Shown here in pieces: positions 19,501-31,200 of a stretch of DNA of 64,000 nucleotides. The notes under the pieces are model-generated. The model did not search any database and was not told where the DNA came from. It was given only the letters and a program-made list of their open reading frames with translations. This DNA is from Gavia stellata (taxonomy: Eukaryota; Chordata; Aves; Gaviiformes; Gaviidae). The position numbers were made by a program, and so were the translations under genes. The stretch lies in NCBI RefSeq assembly GCF_030936135.1, contig NC_082605.1, positions 19,488,261-19,552,260 on the forward strand, given 5' to 3'. Positions within the stretch are counted from its first letter, which is position 1, and every line of letters begins with the position of its first letter.

Positions 19501-22256
19501 GCGTGAACGCCACGTTGTCGTCAGCACCCACATTGGCCAAGCTGAACGTTTTTATGTTCTTATTCTTTCTCATGGCATTGACAAAGTCTATCAGCATTTC
19601 TTTGGGGATGTTTTCTATGTTGTTCAGGTTGAGCTCTTTCACGTCCGGGTTGTTTTTTCGGACCTTCTCCAAACTCTCTTCTAAATTGGTTTGATTTCCT
19701 GACGGCCTAGCACTTAGCTTCATGAAGCTGGTATCCAGTGCTAACTTTTTTGGGATGTTTAATTTTGATATTTTCTTTTCATTTTCATTTGGCTTTTCTG
19801 TGTTTTCTCCTGATTCTGTACCTGGTTTCTTACTTATCTGGTTGCTGTGAGGGTTTTCATTGGTGTAGGTCTCCTTTGTTTCCAATTCAGTCTCATCTTC
19901 CTCTTCCTCCTCCTCTTCATCATCTTCCTCTTCCTCCTCTACTGCTTCTTCCTCCTCCTCCTCTCTCCCTTTATCGCTTCCATCTTCGTTTGTCTCCCCA
20001 AAATGTGTTCCTGAGTTGGACAAGTGCTCATTTTTGTAATGTCTCTCTTTTTCTTCTGCTCCCGGCACCCTGCCATCGGCCGCCTTGCCGCTGCCACCGG
20101 CCTTTCCTTCCGTCTCCTCCGCAGCGCTTCTCTAAGGAAGACAAAACCTCATAGCTGAAATAATTGACCATGGCTTTGTTACATTAACTTTCTGATAAAG
20201 TAAACATGCAGCAGCTGGATTTAGATACCTCTATGCCCACACGTTATAGAATAATCCTTAAAAGTGCCATTGCCTGCAAGTCGGGACTGTGCTGGCTTGC
20301 TTGGGAACACAGGAACAATTGCTCCTAAAGTGGCTGCAAACCAGTTTCTCATCTTTGCCTATTAAGCACACTGACAATTAAATCCTGTACATATTTAATA
20401 CTATGGTAAGGTGGTCCTCGAACCCTTCTGGGGGTTGAGTCTCTGATCCAAAGTCTGTTTCTGGATTTTGTGTAATTTTTATCGTTTCCTTGACAAGAGA
20501 GAAAGGTTATTTCATATGCTACAAACCACTGGAAATCAGTGTTAGCCGCTGCCTGTTTGCTCAGCCCAAGGAGGAGTGAAGAGGGCACATTGTAACAACG
20601 GTGGAGTCACCCAGCACGAGACAAGGCCACCCGCTCTGGTACCCGCCGGAGCATCACAGCTAAGGAAGCACGTCAACGAAGATGAAGCAAAATATTAGCT
20701 CAGTTTTATTTTGAGTCCAGAGATAGAAAACAGGACTCCGCACACAGGTGTTGCAAGGCAGGGGGGCTTCTAGCATCAAAATAAAATTAGTTGCAAATTT
20801 CCACTATCTTCAGAGACTTTCCTAGCTGAGATTTTTTCCCAAGCATCTTTTTGCAGTAGACCCTCCATCACTGAGAAATGCTACTAAAGCACTAAGAAAG
20901 GTCAAACCTTTTAGGAAAATATCTTGCACTAGTTCAGGCAGGGCAGTGCCACGGCTTGTCCTGCACCAAAAGTCAGACAAAATGGTCAAAAAGTCACTTC
21001 TGCCCTCGGGGCTGTGGTTCCTATTTGCTGTGGTGGATGGGTTTAGTACGGGGATCGCCTGACCAGTTATGAATGCAGCAGACAGTTCTACACTCAAATT
21101 CCAGATTTAACCTCAGAAGTGTTAAAAAGGATTGTTTCTTTGAGGGTAAGAGTGTTGCAGGAGGGAAAACCCCACAGATTTCCCCTCCTCTCCAGAGGCA
21201 ACCCATGAAACCTGCCCTGGAAAGCCCATAATGTACTGTGCTCTTGTGTATTAGCAAAAACATCAGTGTTTAAAAAAATAAAAATAAAAACCAGTTACCT
21301 CAAATTCACTTGGGTTCAGGTATGGATGTGTTTCATCCGACCAAGTTTCCATTCTGTTAACCTATTTTTAAGTGTGGCCCTCATCCTGAAAAATATCTAA
21401 GTATGACCTTAAGTTTATTTCAAAGTCACAGGGATAGTAGAATAAACTTAAATACTCTTTTGAAAAGGGTAGAACTACTTCATGGAGTTTGCATGCTTGA
21501 GCATTAGCGAATGTTTCGCATTGTTAAAATTCAGTGGTTTGGGGTTTTGTCCACTATGACATTAAATTCTGTCAATTAATTTGTCTAATACATACGATTA
21601 ATACAGTCTTCTACGGAAAAGCAATATGGTATTGTTCCATACACAAAGTCAAACAAATTTGAGCTACATCATCCAAACTGATTTTATGAGAATTTCTCAG
21701 TGATTTGCTTTACTGAAACAGAATTAAGATTTTCTTATATTAAAAAGCTTAAGTAAATATTTAGGAAAAACAATTAAAAAATTACTAAACCTGACGTTAT
21801 TCCAAGCTGGATCCTGACATTGCCAAGGCTTTCAGGATGAATTTAAATTTGTTTGTACCGTACCTTACGTAAAGGACAGAAGCAGACACAGGTTAAGGTA
21901 TTAAAGCTATAAAACAGATCCCACAGCAGATGCATAATAAATATTTGTGATTTTTTGCTTATTACCTCAGAGGGCAAGAGGGTGACAGGAACTCTCTCAT
22001 CCTCGAGCATGCGTCTGGATGCCTTCTGCCAGTACAGGTAGTCAACCAGAGACCTGTGGTCAAAGCTCCCCGTGGGGGGTTTCTCCGTCTGATCCCTCTG
22101 TATCATCCCAGTTGGGACTTCGGGGTCTGGGGCCATGACTTCCATCTCACACTGCAGCTCCTTTAGCTCCTCAGGGGACAGGTTTGCCAGGATTTCATCT
22201 TCATCGATGTCCTCAGGACACACTTCTTCGTCAGAGTTTTGGCTGAGCTCAGACAT
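16555..22256 (-). CDS. LMOD3: LMOD3, leiomodin-3, complete coding region
   Basis: LMOD3 nucleates actin filaments and maintains thin filaments in striated muscle; loss in humans causes nemaline myopathy. Coding exons are 22256-21966, 20131-18755 and 16581-16555, giving 564 aa (human about 560). Residues 1-97 hold the N-terminal tropomyosin/actin-binding region ([16 protein letters not shown]). Residues 98-153 are a variable linker, about 154-177 a Glu/Asp tract, and about 253-395 the leucine-rich repeat domain ([17 protein letters not shown]). A Q/R-rich helix follows at about 400-420. A Pro-rich stretch ([10 protein letters not shown]) then leads to a C-terminal WH2-type motif ([17 protein letters not shown]). 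All three junctions are phase 0. The start has A at -3. It is convergent with ARL6IP5. Confidence 0.96.
16582..18754 (-). other. LMOD3: LMOD3 intron 2
   Basis: A 2.2-kb intron splitting the WH2 motif. It contains A/C-rich simple sequence near 16965-17010 and a small CpG-rich patch at about 18000-18180 with a donor-like gtgagtaa on the minus strand. No other exon is supported. Confidence 0.85.
18755..20131 (-). CDS. LMOD3: LMOD3 coding exon 2 (acidic tract, LRR domain, proline-rich region)
   Basis: A 459-codon exon starting after ttttgtcttccttag and ending AAACCG before a strong gtaagt donor. A TAG lies in frame just upstream of the first codon, so the exon cannot extend further 5'. The ORF can be read through the donor for seven codons (VSAQPWP) to a stop, but the real C-terminus comes from exon 3. 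Confidence 0.95.
19893..19970 (-). repeat. LMOD3: GAG/GAA-rich trinucleotide tract encoding the LMOD3 acidic stretch
   Basis: Nearly pure purine on the coding strand, built from GAG, GAA and GAT codons, and translated as a run of Glu and Asp (about residues 150-180 of LMOD3). Interrupted and in frame. Length variation is likely between individuals or species. Confidence 0.85.
21299..21352 (-). other. Possible alternative first coding exon of LMOD3
   Basis: An ATG in good context (A at -3, G at +4) opens 18 codons reading [18 protein letters not shown]. It ends in GAG before donor-like gtaact. The phase-0 end would join LMOD3 exon 2 in frame, giving a 485-residue protein without the N-terminal tropomyosin-binding region. 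The short length means chance cannot be excluded. Confidence 0.2.
21362..21371 (-). promoter_or_regulatory. MEF2-like box in LMOD3 intron 1
   Basis: TTAAAAATAG on the minus strand (CTATTTTTAA on plus) matches the MEF2 consensus YTAWWWWTAR. LMOD3 is muscle-restricted, so a MEF2 site is plausible, but single matches are common by chance. Confidence 0.35.
21966..22256 (-). CDS. LMOD3: LMOD3 coding exon 1
   Basis: Ninety-seven codons from ATG (22256) to GAG before donor gtaata. It encodes [20 protein letters not shown] and the conserved [20 protein letters not shown] segment. The exon boundary after SE agrees with where the human protein diverges into its linker. Confidence 0.96.
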
Positions 22257-22293
22257 GTTCTTTCTTCTCTCCTTCCTCTATTACTTTTTAAAC
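22257..22293 (-). other. LMOD3: LMOD3 5' untranslated segment with splice acceptor
   Basis: Immediately upstream of the ATG the minus strand reads cttgtctttgtctttag|GTTT, a strong pyrimidine-tract acceptor at 22295-22294. This implies a separate non-coding first exon further right, which I could not locate. Confidence 0.55.
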
Positions 22294-22295
22294 CT

Positions 22296-25200
22296 AAAGA
22301 CAAAGACAAGTTTTAAAGGATTTTTTTTTTTGCCCTCCTCGCTAGCAGTAGTTCATTCGGTTAAATCGACAACTTCATGTTTTGGTCATGAGCTGTGGCA
22401 GCTCTCGGTCTCAGTGCGGGAGACAGACCGTGTGGCTAAGTCTATATTAAGCTGCACTTGGCTGGATAAAGAAAATTTATGGCGATGCTGCCATGCTCCA
22501 TTTTCAGCAACCTGTCAGCTGTGCAAACCCTTCTGACATTTCAGCGCAGCTGGTGCGTCCCCCATTGAGTAAGGCAGGAGACGGCCATTTTCTAGAGGAT
22601 TCCCGGGGCACCACGCCTTTCAATGCTTCACCCCATGCTTGAATCACCGTAGGTGGGTGGAGTGACAGTAACGGTATCTGTAATGTCTCAGATATCTCAA
22701 AAGGGCCGGGGACTGCAGGGTCTTCACTGCCTTTAGCCAGGTCTAAACCCTCACTGAATATCGCAGGTGGTTTTTGTGCAAGCGCAAACCATCGCTCAAT
22801 TGATGAGCTCTCACAAACGCCAGATCCTGGTTGAGGTAAAATCCTGCAAGATGGAAAAAGGCAGGGAACAGTCGGTACAACACACACCTTGTGCTTAGGG
22901 ACAGGGGTCCATGCGGGGATGGGCACCAGCCCTTTGAACCAGCCTGAGCAGTCCGATAGAGCGCATTTCCCACAACACATCCCTGCCCTGCTCCCATCCA
23001 GCCAATGCAATGCCAATGCCATGTTTCTTGGCTGGCCTGTCTCTATCATGGACGTTGTTTGCACTATCAACAGATCTTGGCTGACAGTTCATCTCAGGTT
23101 CATCCTTCTCCTACTTTTTACTATTTTTTTTTTTACCGAATTGATAAGCAACTAGAAAGATTTACTTTGCTAATATTCATAGAACTGATGTAACTATAGA
23201 AGACTATCCAAAATCCTTTTTTAATTAAGCGTCCATTCCAGCTAAGAAGTACCTCCTTCTTTGTTCAGAATATTTTATAGGCTTCTAAATTTCCCCAGCA
23301 AACCAGAAAGCCGTATCTCCAACACCACTGTGCTCATGGCTGCTTTGTAAAAGCAGAGTAGCATGGGCAGGTAATTTTTCCACTATCGTGCGATCTCAGT
23401 ACGCCGCAGTTTGGACTGTTCATTGGATTAGGAAGATTTCCCCTCATAATTTCAAATATTCTTTGCAGGTAGCATTGAATCAAATCCTTACCTTGCAACT
23501 GCAAATGCATCTTTCATAGGAAAGAAACCACAGACGAGAGGCTGTGAAACCAAACCCCACCAATTTTTAAGCAGTATTTCTCATTCCAGTTTCAACCACA
23601 CTCCACCAGAGCCTGCCAGCAGCAAAATAGTCTCTGCATGATGATGGTATCTCTTTGCTGTGTTTGTAACACAAAACATGGTGTTCAAGGCCCTGTTAAG
23701 CTCTATTAAAAAGCCATTATCCAAAGGTCCTCATTTAATTAATGCTGTTACACAGCAGGGAAGAGAGCAAAAATTTAAGGACTAAATAGGTGGTAAAGGA
23801 AAAAATAACAAAAACCCAAGCCAAGAACGGAATGGCTCTGCTTGCCCCTTTGGTATTTCAGGGGACATCCTTATTTTATATTATGCAGTAGCAAGCACAA
23901 CAGCAGACCCACACATCAATCTATCTGGTCTAGCAGTTTTAACCCCCAGCAATTGCTGTCCATAATAGAGACCATAAATGGTTTCCTGATGTTATCAAAT
24001 AAATCAATGCTTTTCAGTAGCTGGTATGTTATTCTCCCAAACGATGCTGTTTGGGTCACAGAAGCTGTCTATTCAGTGGTTACTTATCACTTGCTAATTT
24101 CTTGACTGGCCACCTTCTTGTATTTCCATGATCTTCAGCCAGGTCATCTTGGGCCATGGTCATGTCAGATCTACTAAGTTAAGTAGGGTCAAACCCATGA
24201 AGTCCTCTCAAGGAGGAAAACAGGGATACTGAGAACACTATCAGGTATTTGAAAAGCAAGTTTTCTTCTAAGTTGAAATATATCACTTGTCAATACCACG
24301 ATTAGGAAACACTATACTTCTGGGAGCAAAGCCTTCTCCGTCAGATGTAGAGCAAAGGGCTGCCTGGCGACACGGGTGCTAATCCCACAGATTTCCAAGG
24401 TGGGTATCACATTTTGCCTACTTTAGGTCTCTCCTCCATAAATTACCTCGAGTTCACTATTGACTTCCTTTTCTAACACGTTGCTTAGTGTTTTGGTGTG
24501 CTGGAAACAGCACGTTAAGGCAACAAACAACACCCTCCAGGTTGGGGACACATTCACAGCCAAATCTAGAAGTCTTTTCCAAGGCAAAACTCCCATCTTC
24601 TTCCCAATAACATTTGCAGGTATTCTCTTCGGAGCTTTCCAAAATATTCTCTCATTCCTCAACCTTCATTAAGACAGGAAAGCCACTTCCATCAGTAGCA
24701 CTTGCTATTTTCACGCCAATTTGACACTTGCTCAGGAATCCCCGGACTAATAAGCTGCTGCACGAGGTGCTCTGTTACCAAACGGCAGAGAGCTGTGCCA
24801 GCAGCTACACTCAAAGCATAAGCAGAAGACAAGATGTACCTGCAGTGATCACAAGGCGATCCCTACAAGTAGCAGCTCAAAATTCATGCTAAGTAGGTAC
24901 CTAACAAGTGTTAAGTAAAAGCGCTTTAGCAGCAAACCGACAGAGGAAAAGGTCTGCCCTTGGTACCGAACAATTCATGCTTATTGCTTACTGTTTCTAA
25001 GGCAGGTGCTCGCGTGTGGATGAACTCTTGCGTGAAACCCAGCAGGCTCTCGTGCAGGATTGTTTCTCTTCATTGACTTTTCTCATTTGTGCATTTTCTT
25101 CAAAACTTCCAACCTGTCTCTCTTGAAAGCAAAAGGGTTGACAAGTTTTTAACTCAAATATCAAGAGGGGCCGACCCCTGTGTCACCATTTGACGCGAAG

Positions 25201-28200
25201 CAGGCCATCAAACCATGCTTCAAGTGCCTAAAACGTGTTCTATTTTTAAGGTAATTGATGGGACACGTGCTGATGCCAAAGGCTTGAGAGCAATTTCTAC
25301 AATGTTGGCTTTCATTATTTTTACTTGTAAAACCCACACGTTTATTCCCCTCTGTTACCAATCTATGGCATTTCCAAGTGCCAAGACATTAAACGGAACA
25401 AGTTGGAGAATGTGCCTGTGTAACACAACCTTGCATTGCTTTTAAGAAACTCGTAGGCTTGATGGGGCAGTCTAAAATTGACAGATAGTAGCACACACCA
25501 AGCATGTCCAGCAATGCAGTGTAATGCAATATGGGGATTATAAAGGGTCAGATGATGGGATCTCAACAATAACAACCACTAAGTAACGAGAGCAATCATA
25601 GGGAGACACCCTGTGGGAAAAACACCAGGGATCATCTTGGGGAAAAAAACCCCAAACCAACAACACACCTCCAAACTGTTATAGATATAAATATATTAGA
25701 TTAAGTTTGTTGCTTAAATAGAGTAAGGACATCTGATTTTCGAAGTATTTGCCCAAGTCGCTTGACAGGGAGCTGTAAAGCCAAGCCCCCGTGCGAAGCA
25801 GCAGGCACGGTGGTGGCTGGCGCGGGGACGGGATGAAGAAGTGGGGATGGGGGCACGAGCCCCTCGCCCCTGCGGTCACCAAATCACTGCATCTCACTGC
25901 GTTGAGGTCTGGCAGTTTCCTTCGGCTCCAAGAGGAGCAAGCAGATCTGTGTCTCCTGTTTCAGCAGGACCTGGATGCTTATACTTTGGCCCCAAAAGAG
26001 AATATACCGATTTTTATGTATTTTTTTTTCAGTTGCCATTTTCAGAGAAGCCTGAGAGTAGCTACACTGGGTCCTCCCTACACAGTAGGAAACCACCTCT
26101 GTCATCATCCATATTCCTTATTACAGGGAAAAGAAAACATTAAGATGTGTAGGGAGAAAGGGAGAGCATGGAGGGGACCTTGGTCATGTCAGCAATTAAG
26201 GAGAGACATTTTCAGCCTGGGGCAGGGTACTGACCCCCCACGCTGGCATGTCCAAAGCAATCCCGCAGGGGAAAGCGCAGGCGAGTCAGATGTGTAACGC
26301 CTTGGTTTGCATCAAGAGGGGTTAAAAAAATCAGCTGATAGATTTCTAAGCCATTTCAACTGTTTTAAACCATTTTAAAAAGATCACCCAAACCCCCATG
26401 ATTTTGGGGCAGGAGACAGCTCCACATATGAACGTTTACAGCGACATTTTGCTGGTGGGGCGCTGGGGATGACACCGAGTGCAACTGAGCTGGTCCTGGG
26501 GGCCTGGGCTGACCCAGGGCAAACCTTTGCCCCATTCAAAGCCAAAGCACGTTCCAAATTTCACCCTTGAAGCCTGAGTTTCTGTGCTCGCTTGCCAACG
26601 AACAATGCTACGCCGCACCCGCCATCCCTTCTCGACAATATATATACGCTCTTTTTTTTTACTGACCGTGTTTTAAGTGGCTTGAGCAGCACCGCCAGCA
26701 CAGTCAGAGGATACACGATGCCTCTTTGCACCATGCTCATTTAGAAGGAAGCAGGTCTGTGGCTACAGGAGGGAGTTTCTACTCCCAGATATCATTTATG
26801 TCATTGGTTCATTGCCTCATCTTCCCAAAGCACAGCGCTAACAGCTGCCAAACAAATGAAAACCAGCCTATGGTGAACGAAAACAGGTCTGTGAGAGACC
26901 ATGAGCAATTTTTTTATTTTATGGGGAATGAGCAATTCATGAGAGGATGTTAAATGTCTGACCATGACTTCAGGGACCAAGCTACGGCTCTGCTTGGGAC
27001 TTTTCACCAATGGGCAAAACCAAAAGCCGCCCTGAGCTGCCCCAATGTGGCTTTACCTGGTTTGCGGCAGAGCCGAGGCTGGTTATGGTCATCAAAGGGG
27101 GACACCAACCCCCTGCACCAGGGACCGCCCGGGGATGGAGACCCGCTATTGCCCCAGCACAGCACTGGCTCCTGCTTGACAGCTACAGCTTGCCCGGAGC
27201 ACAAGGCAGCACCGGCAGACACGGTGCTGAATCGCACACTACCCGCGGGCATCGCACAGGGCACGTACCCAAGTATTTACTATTAGGAACTGAGATCTTG
27301 TTCCAAATCTGTGGGCAAGACAGGCCCAGGCTCGGAGATTCAATACTTTGCATTAGAAATACAAGCCCGGACCCTCGGAGAAGACGTTCATTCTCCATGC
27401 AGTCTGAATAAGAACCTATCTGTGGCAGTATATGCAATGTAGCAATTATTTACTATTAACTCTACCTTTATTCTTACAATTTACCTGTGCTCTGGGTTTG
27501 CATGGCAGAGCCTCAGGAGCGACAAAAGCCTCACACCAGTAGCTAGAATTAAACATTAAAAATTAAACTTTAAATTGTCCTCTCCCTTTTGCAGCCAAAT
27601 TTATAGTTTCCCTCCAAATGGTGCATGGCAGTACTATTAAATCAGAACCATAACAACATGACACCAAGGACTCTTGGAGGAGCAACAGCCATCATCACAA
27701 CCTTTCAAAAGAGTGATCGCCTCCACGTTTATAAGAAACGCTGAATTCAGCACAAGCCAAATCAGGTATGATAAGAAATGGAGTCATTCTAGGAAACAAC
27801 GTCACCCTTCACGTTAAACATTGGGTATATCTTTCTTTTATAGCATTCAGACCTATCACAGCCCCATACCTCATATCATCCTGCCACTAAAACGTGCCCA
27901 CGGGCAATGATGCTGACAAGGCCACGTGGCGGTTTCGTTATGTACGCACAGGGCATGTCCTTCCCTAACCCTCAGCCCAGGAACAGGTGGAAGGGTTTCT
28001 TCTAGAGTTACTCCAGCTGAGCCCCGGCTGGCTGCAAACTCTTCTCCATCTGCAGGTCTTCGATGACACTCTAACGATTAAATATAAATTGAGACTCATG
28101 TATGCTGCACTTGAGACAGGCGGGAGATGCCCTGGGAGACAGAGAACATCACTCTGCAGTCAAGGACTTGCTGAGGGATTTATGGCGATTCCCTTCGTGA

Positions 28201-31200
28201 GGGACAAACACGGAAAATGAAGCTGGATGGGTGACAAGGAGCTGCTTCTTGGTTAAAGGTCTTGCTTCTCTTTCATGAAGGCCCTGACATCTGTGTCCTC
28301 GTGCCCCCCGGGCTACCAGCACCGATCACAACTCACACGGTCCCGTCTTCCACGGAGGAACCATCACATCAGGTTTGACTTGCTGCAGAGCATGGGGTGA
28401 TTCTCTTTGATGGTAAATCCTGCCCTGGGAGATGATCCATGTGGTCCTGAATCTGTGCCTAACAGCTATAAGGGGAAGGGGAAGGTCCTGCCAGACAAAG
28501 CAGGGGGTTGTGCATCAGACAGGGTCAGCACCCTCACCCACTGGTAGCGTGGGCATCACAGCGACGCTGGGAATGGGAGAAAGTGTCTTCTTTGGAAAGA
28601 TCAGCCAGGCATTGCGGACACGCTGTCCTGGCACACAAGGGCACTTGGCCAATTTGTGACAGGATGGGGCAGGTGGAGGAGAAAGTTAAAATAGGAGGGA
28701 ATGAGGGGGGATGACAATACAGCAAACACACAATTACCTCTTCTTCCTCTGTCCAGGCCTAGGGTAGGATCAACCCTGAGGTCCCACCCTGCAGGTCCCA
28801 ACACCGGGGTCAGGTTTAGAGAGAGACCAGAGTCTCCAAAGTACCAACAACGTGTCGGTGTGGACAAGGACTGTTTCTGGAAATACCAGCCACAACAAAA
28901 TCCATCACACAAAGTTTATACCTGAAAACATGAACAGATGCCACACGCAACCTCATCCCTTCCCCTGGCAACATCATCTATGCCAGGATGAAGGTCCATT
29001 TGCTCACTACTTGGTGAAAGAGCAAAAACCCATATATGCAGAGTTACCCAAATTACATAAATCCAAATGCTAATTGATTCTAATGAAGGCTGTATTATGT
29101 TGGAAAGCGTGGGCTGCCCCCAGATTAGAGCTGTAGGTCCCCTTCCCCTGCTCTACACAAATACCATGTTCACTTGATTGGAAAGCTGGATTATCCCCGA
29201 CCGATCCGAGGAACAACGCGGGGCGCTCTGTGCAGTGGGTGCCAGCAGCCTGGTGCCTTCAGCACGAGAAGAACAAGGGCGAGAGCAGGGGATGTGGCAG
29301 GGAGAGACATGATGCCCAGCATAGCACAATGAGAAAAAGCACACAGAGCTGTTCATGTCTTCTCACGTTTGCAAAATAAGATTATTATTTTTTCCCCCAC
29401 CGTATTTGTCTCAAAGAGCTGTGAAAAGTGACAGAAGTAATCTGAAAACCACCCCAGGAAGTTTCTGTTACCAAAAAGATAAAACATTCCTAAGGACACA
29501 GAGTTTTTCCCCTGGCACAAGATCCCTAGGAAAAAAGAAAGAAGTCCATGGAAAACAGATAATTGGACTTAAACTGATAGCTGTTAAATAGAATAAACAC
29601 AATTAAAAGTTTGCTCCTATTTGCTTTAACTTGATAGATTTCAGTATTTGTGTGAGGCCCTGCTATAGCTGAAGCTCTCAGCTTTCTACCTTAGAAATTG
29701 ATTAAATACAATAGAAAAGCACAAAGGAGATAGAAGAATGGTGTAGAAAGTAGAAATCTTCCTAGGAAAGCTGTGAACTTACCCAGAAAGTGCCAGGCAA
29801 GCACAGTGAAGCCGCCTGCAGAAGCAGCTCTCCTGCATTAATCCCCAAAGCCCAGGAGATGGAGCAAACCTTCAGCCTTCATAGGGTTTCCTACAAACAT
29901 TTCGGGACCAGCTGGGCCACAGTGGAGACTTCTCACCCACCCAGGAGCCGCGCAGCCTTGCTGTGGACAAAACATCACTGCAACGTCGCTCACATTTAAG
30001 CTGAACAAGTCCAAGATGATAAATGAAAAGTCAGTAGAAACCTGCAAGAGGCACATCACGTATTAAGTCACCTTGGCCAACAAGTTTCACATAAGTATAC
30101 CTGGGTGAATTTTAAAGATTTGTGATCTTTAAACATCTGCCTGTGCTCGGGGAGGGGGCTCCTGGTCTGGGACTCATCCCTCCCCGGTCCCTGCGCCGGA
30201 GGAATGTCGGACACCAGCCTCCCGCAGGGCTTGTGGCAGCTCCCACCGGAGTTTGTCCTCCCACATCTCAGACTATTTCTGTTCAAAACAGCAGAGAAAA
30301 AGCAGGCAGCAATTAAAAACATCAGGCATGGTTTATTTTAGCACAGTGCCCTAATGCCTTTTTAAGAATTCTTGGCAAGGACTGTTTTTTCTTCTTCATC
30401 CATCAGCTAAAAAGCACTCAGAAATGCTCCATTACATACGGTTTTATGTGGGTTTTTATTTCCCCTCCACACACTCATCTCATCATCAGCATGTCTACCT
30501 TCTGAAGAGGGCACTGTAAAACTGAACCCTGTGGGTCTGTGGGTGTTTTACATTGGTGTTTCACGTTGTTCGCCTCCTGGCTTTGTTCTGGAACATACTA
30601 AAGAAGAATTTCTAAATATTTCTTCAGTCTGGAAGGGGCAGGAAGGATTTCAGAGGGGTACAAGAGGCAAGGCGGCTTTTCTCTTCAACACTGCTGGTCA
30701 GTCACTCCATGCCCTCTGGAATCCTGGTGCGGAAGGCTGTGCTTAAACAGCAGAAATCACAGATGAGGCAGGAATTCAAACCAAGCACAGGTAATTTGTT
30801 TTTCAGCTGTGAACAAATATGATAATAGTTACAAGTATGTCTTTATTACCTCTTCAGCTGCATTATACAGATCTGGTCTCTGTGAACAGTTGTACGTGCA
30901 CATCAAAAGATCGCTCCAGAAATGCAGTGCAACAACGTAAGCTGGAGGTCTGCAAAAGGCAAAGTTAAGGGTCCTGGGGAACAATTGGCAAAAATCAGGA
31001 GTTGCACAAGCTGCACAGCATCGCCAGCTCCCTTGTTGGCGATGGGAAGGAGGTCCCATGGGGACATCGTGCCCTCCTTCTCCTTCCCTGTGCCACCCAA
31101 GACCAACCCCAGCCCTTTGCTACCTGCCCCAGGCAACGTCTGAGAAACAGAAGTTGGATCTTCTTATTCTCTCCTTTTCTGAGCCTCCTTCTTCACTCTG

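Larger units (their letters stand above)
20132..21965 (-). other. LMOD3: LMOD3 intron 1
   Basis: A 1.8-kb AT-rich intron, donor gtaata and acceptor ttccttag. It contains a MEF2-like box (21362-21371) and a short ATG-to-donor segment (21352-21299) that could be an alternative first exon. I see no exon for the linker helix present in mammals. Confidence 0.8.

Noticed and set aside
22504-23070. 188-codon minus-strand frame upstream of LMOD3
   Set aside because: No recognisable domain and no splice sites that would place it in LMOD3. Composition looks non-coding.
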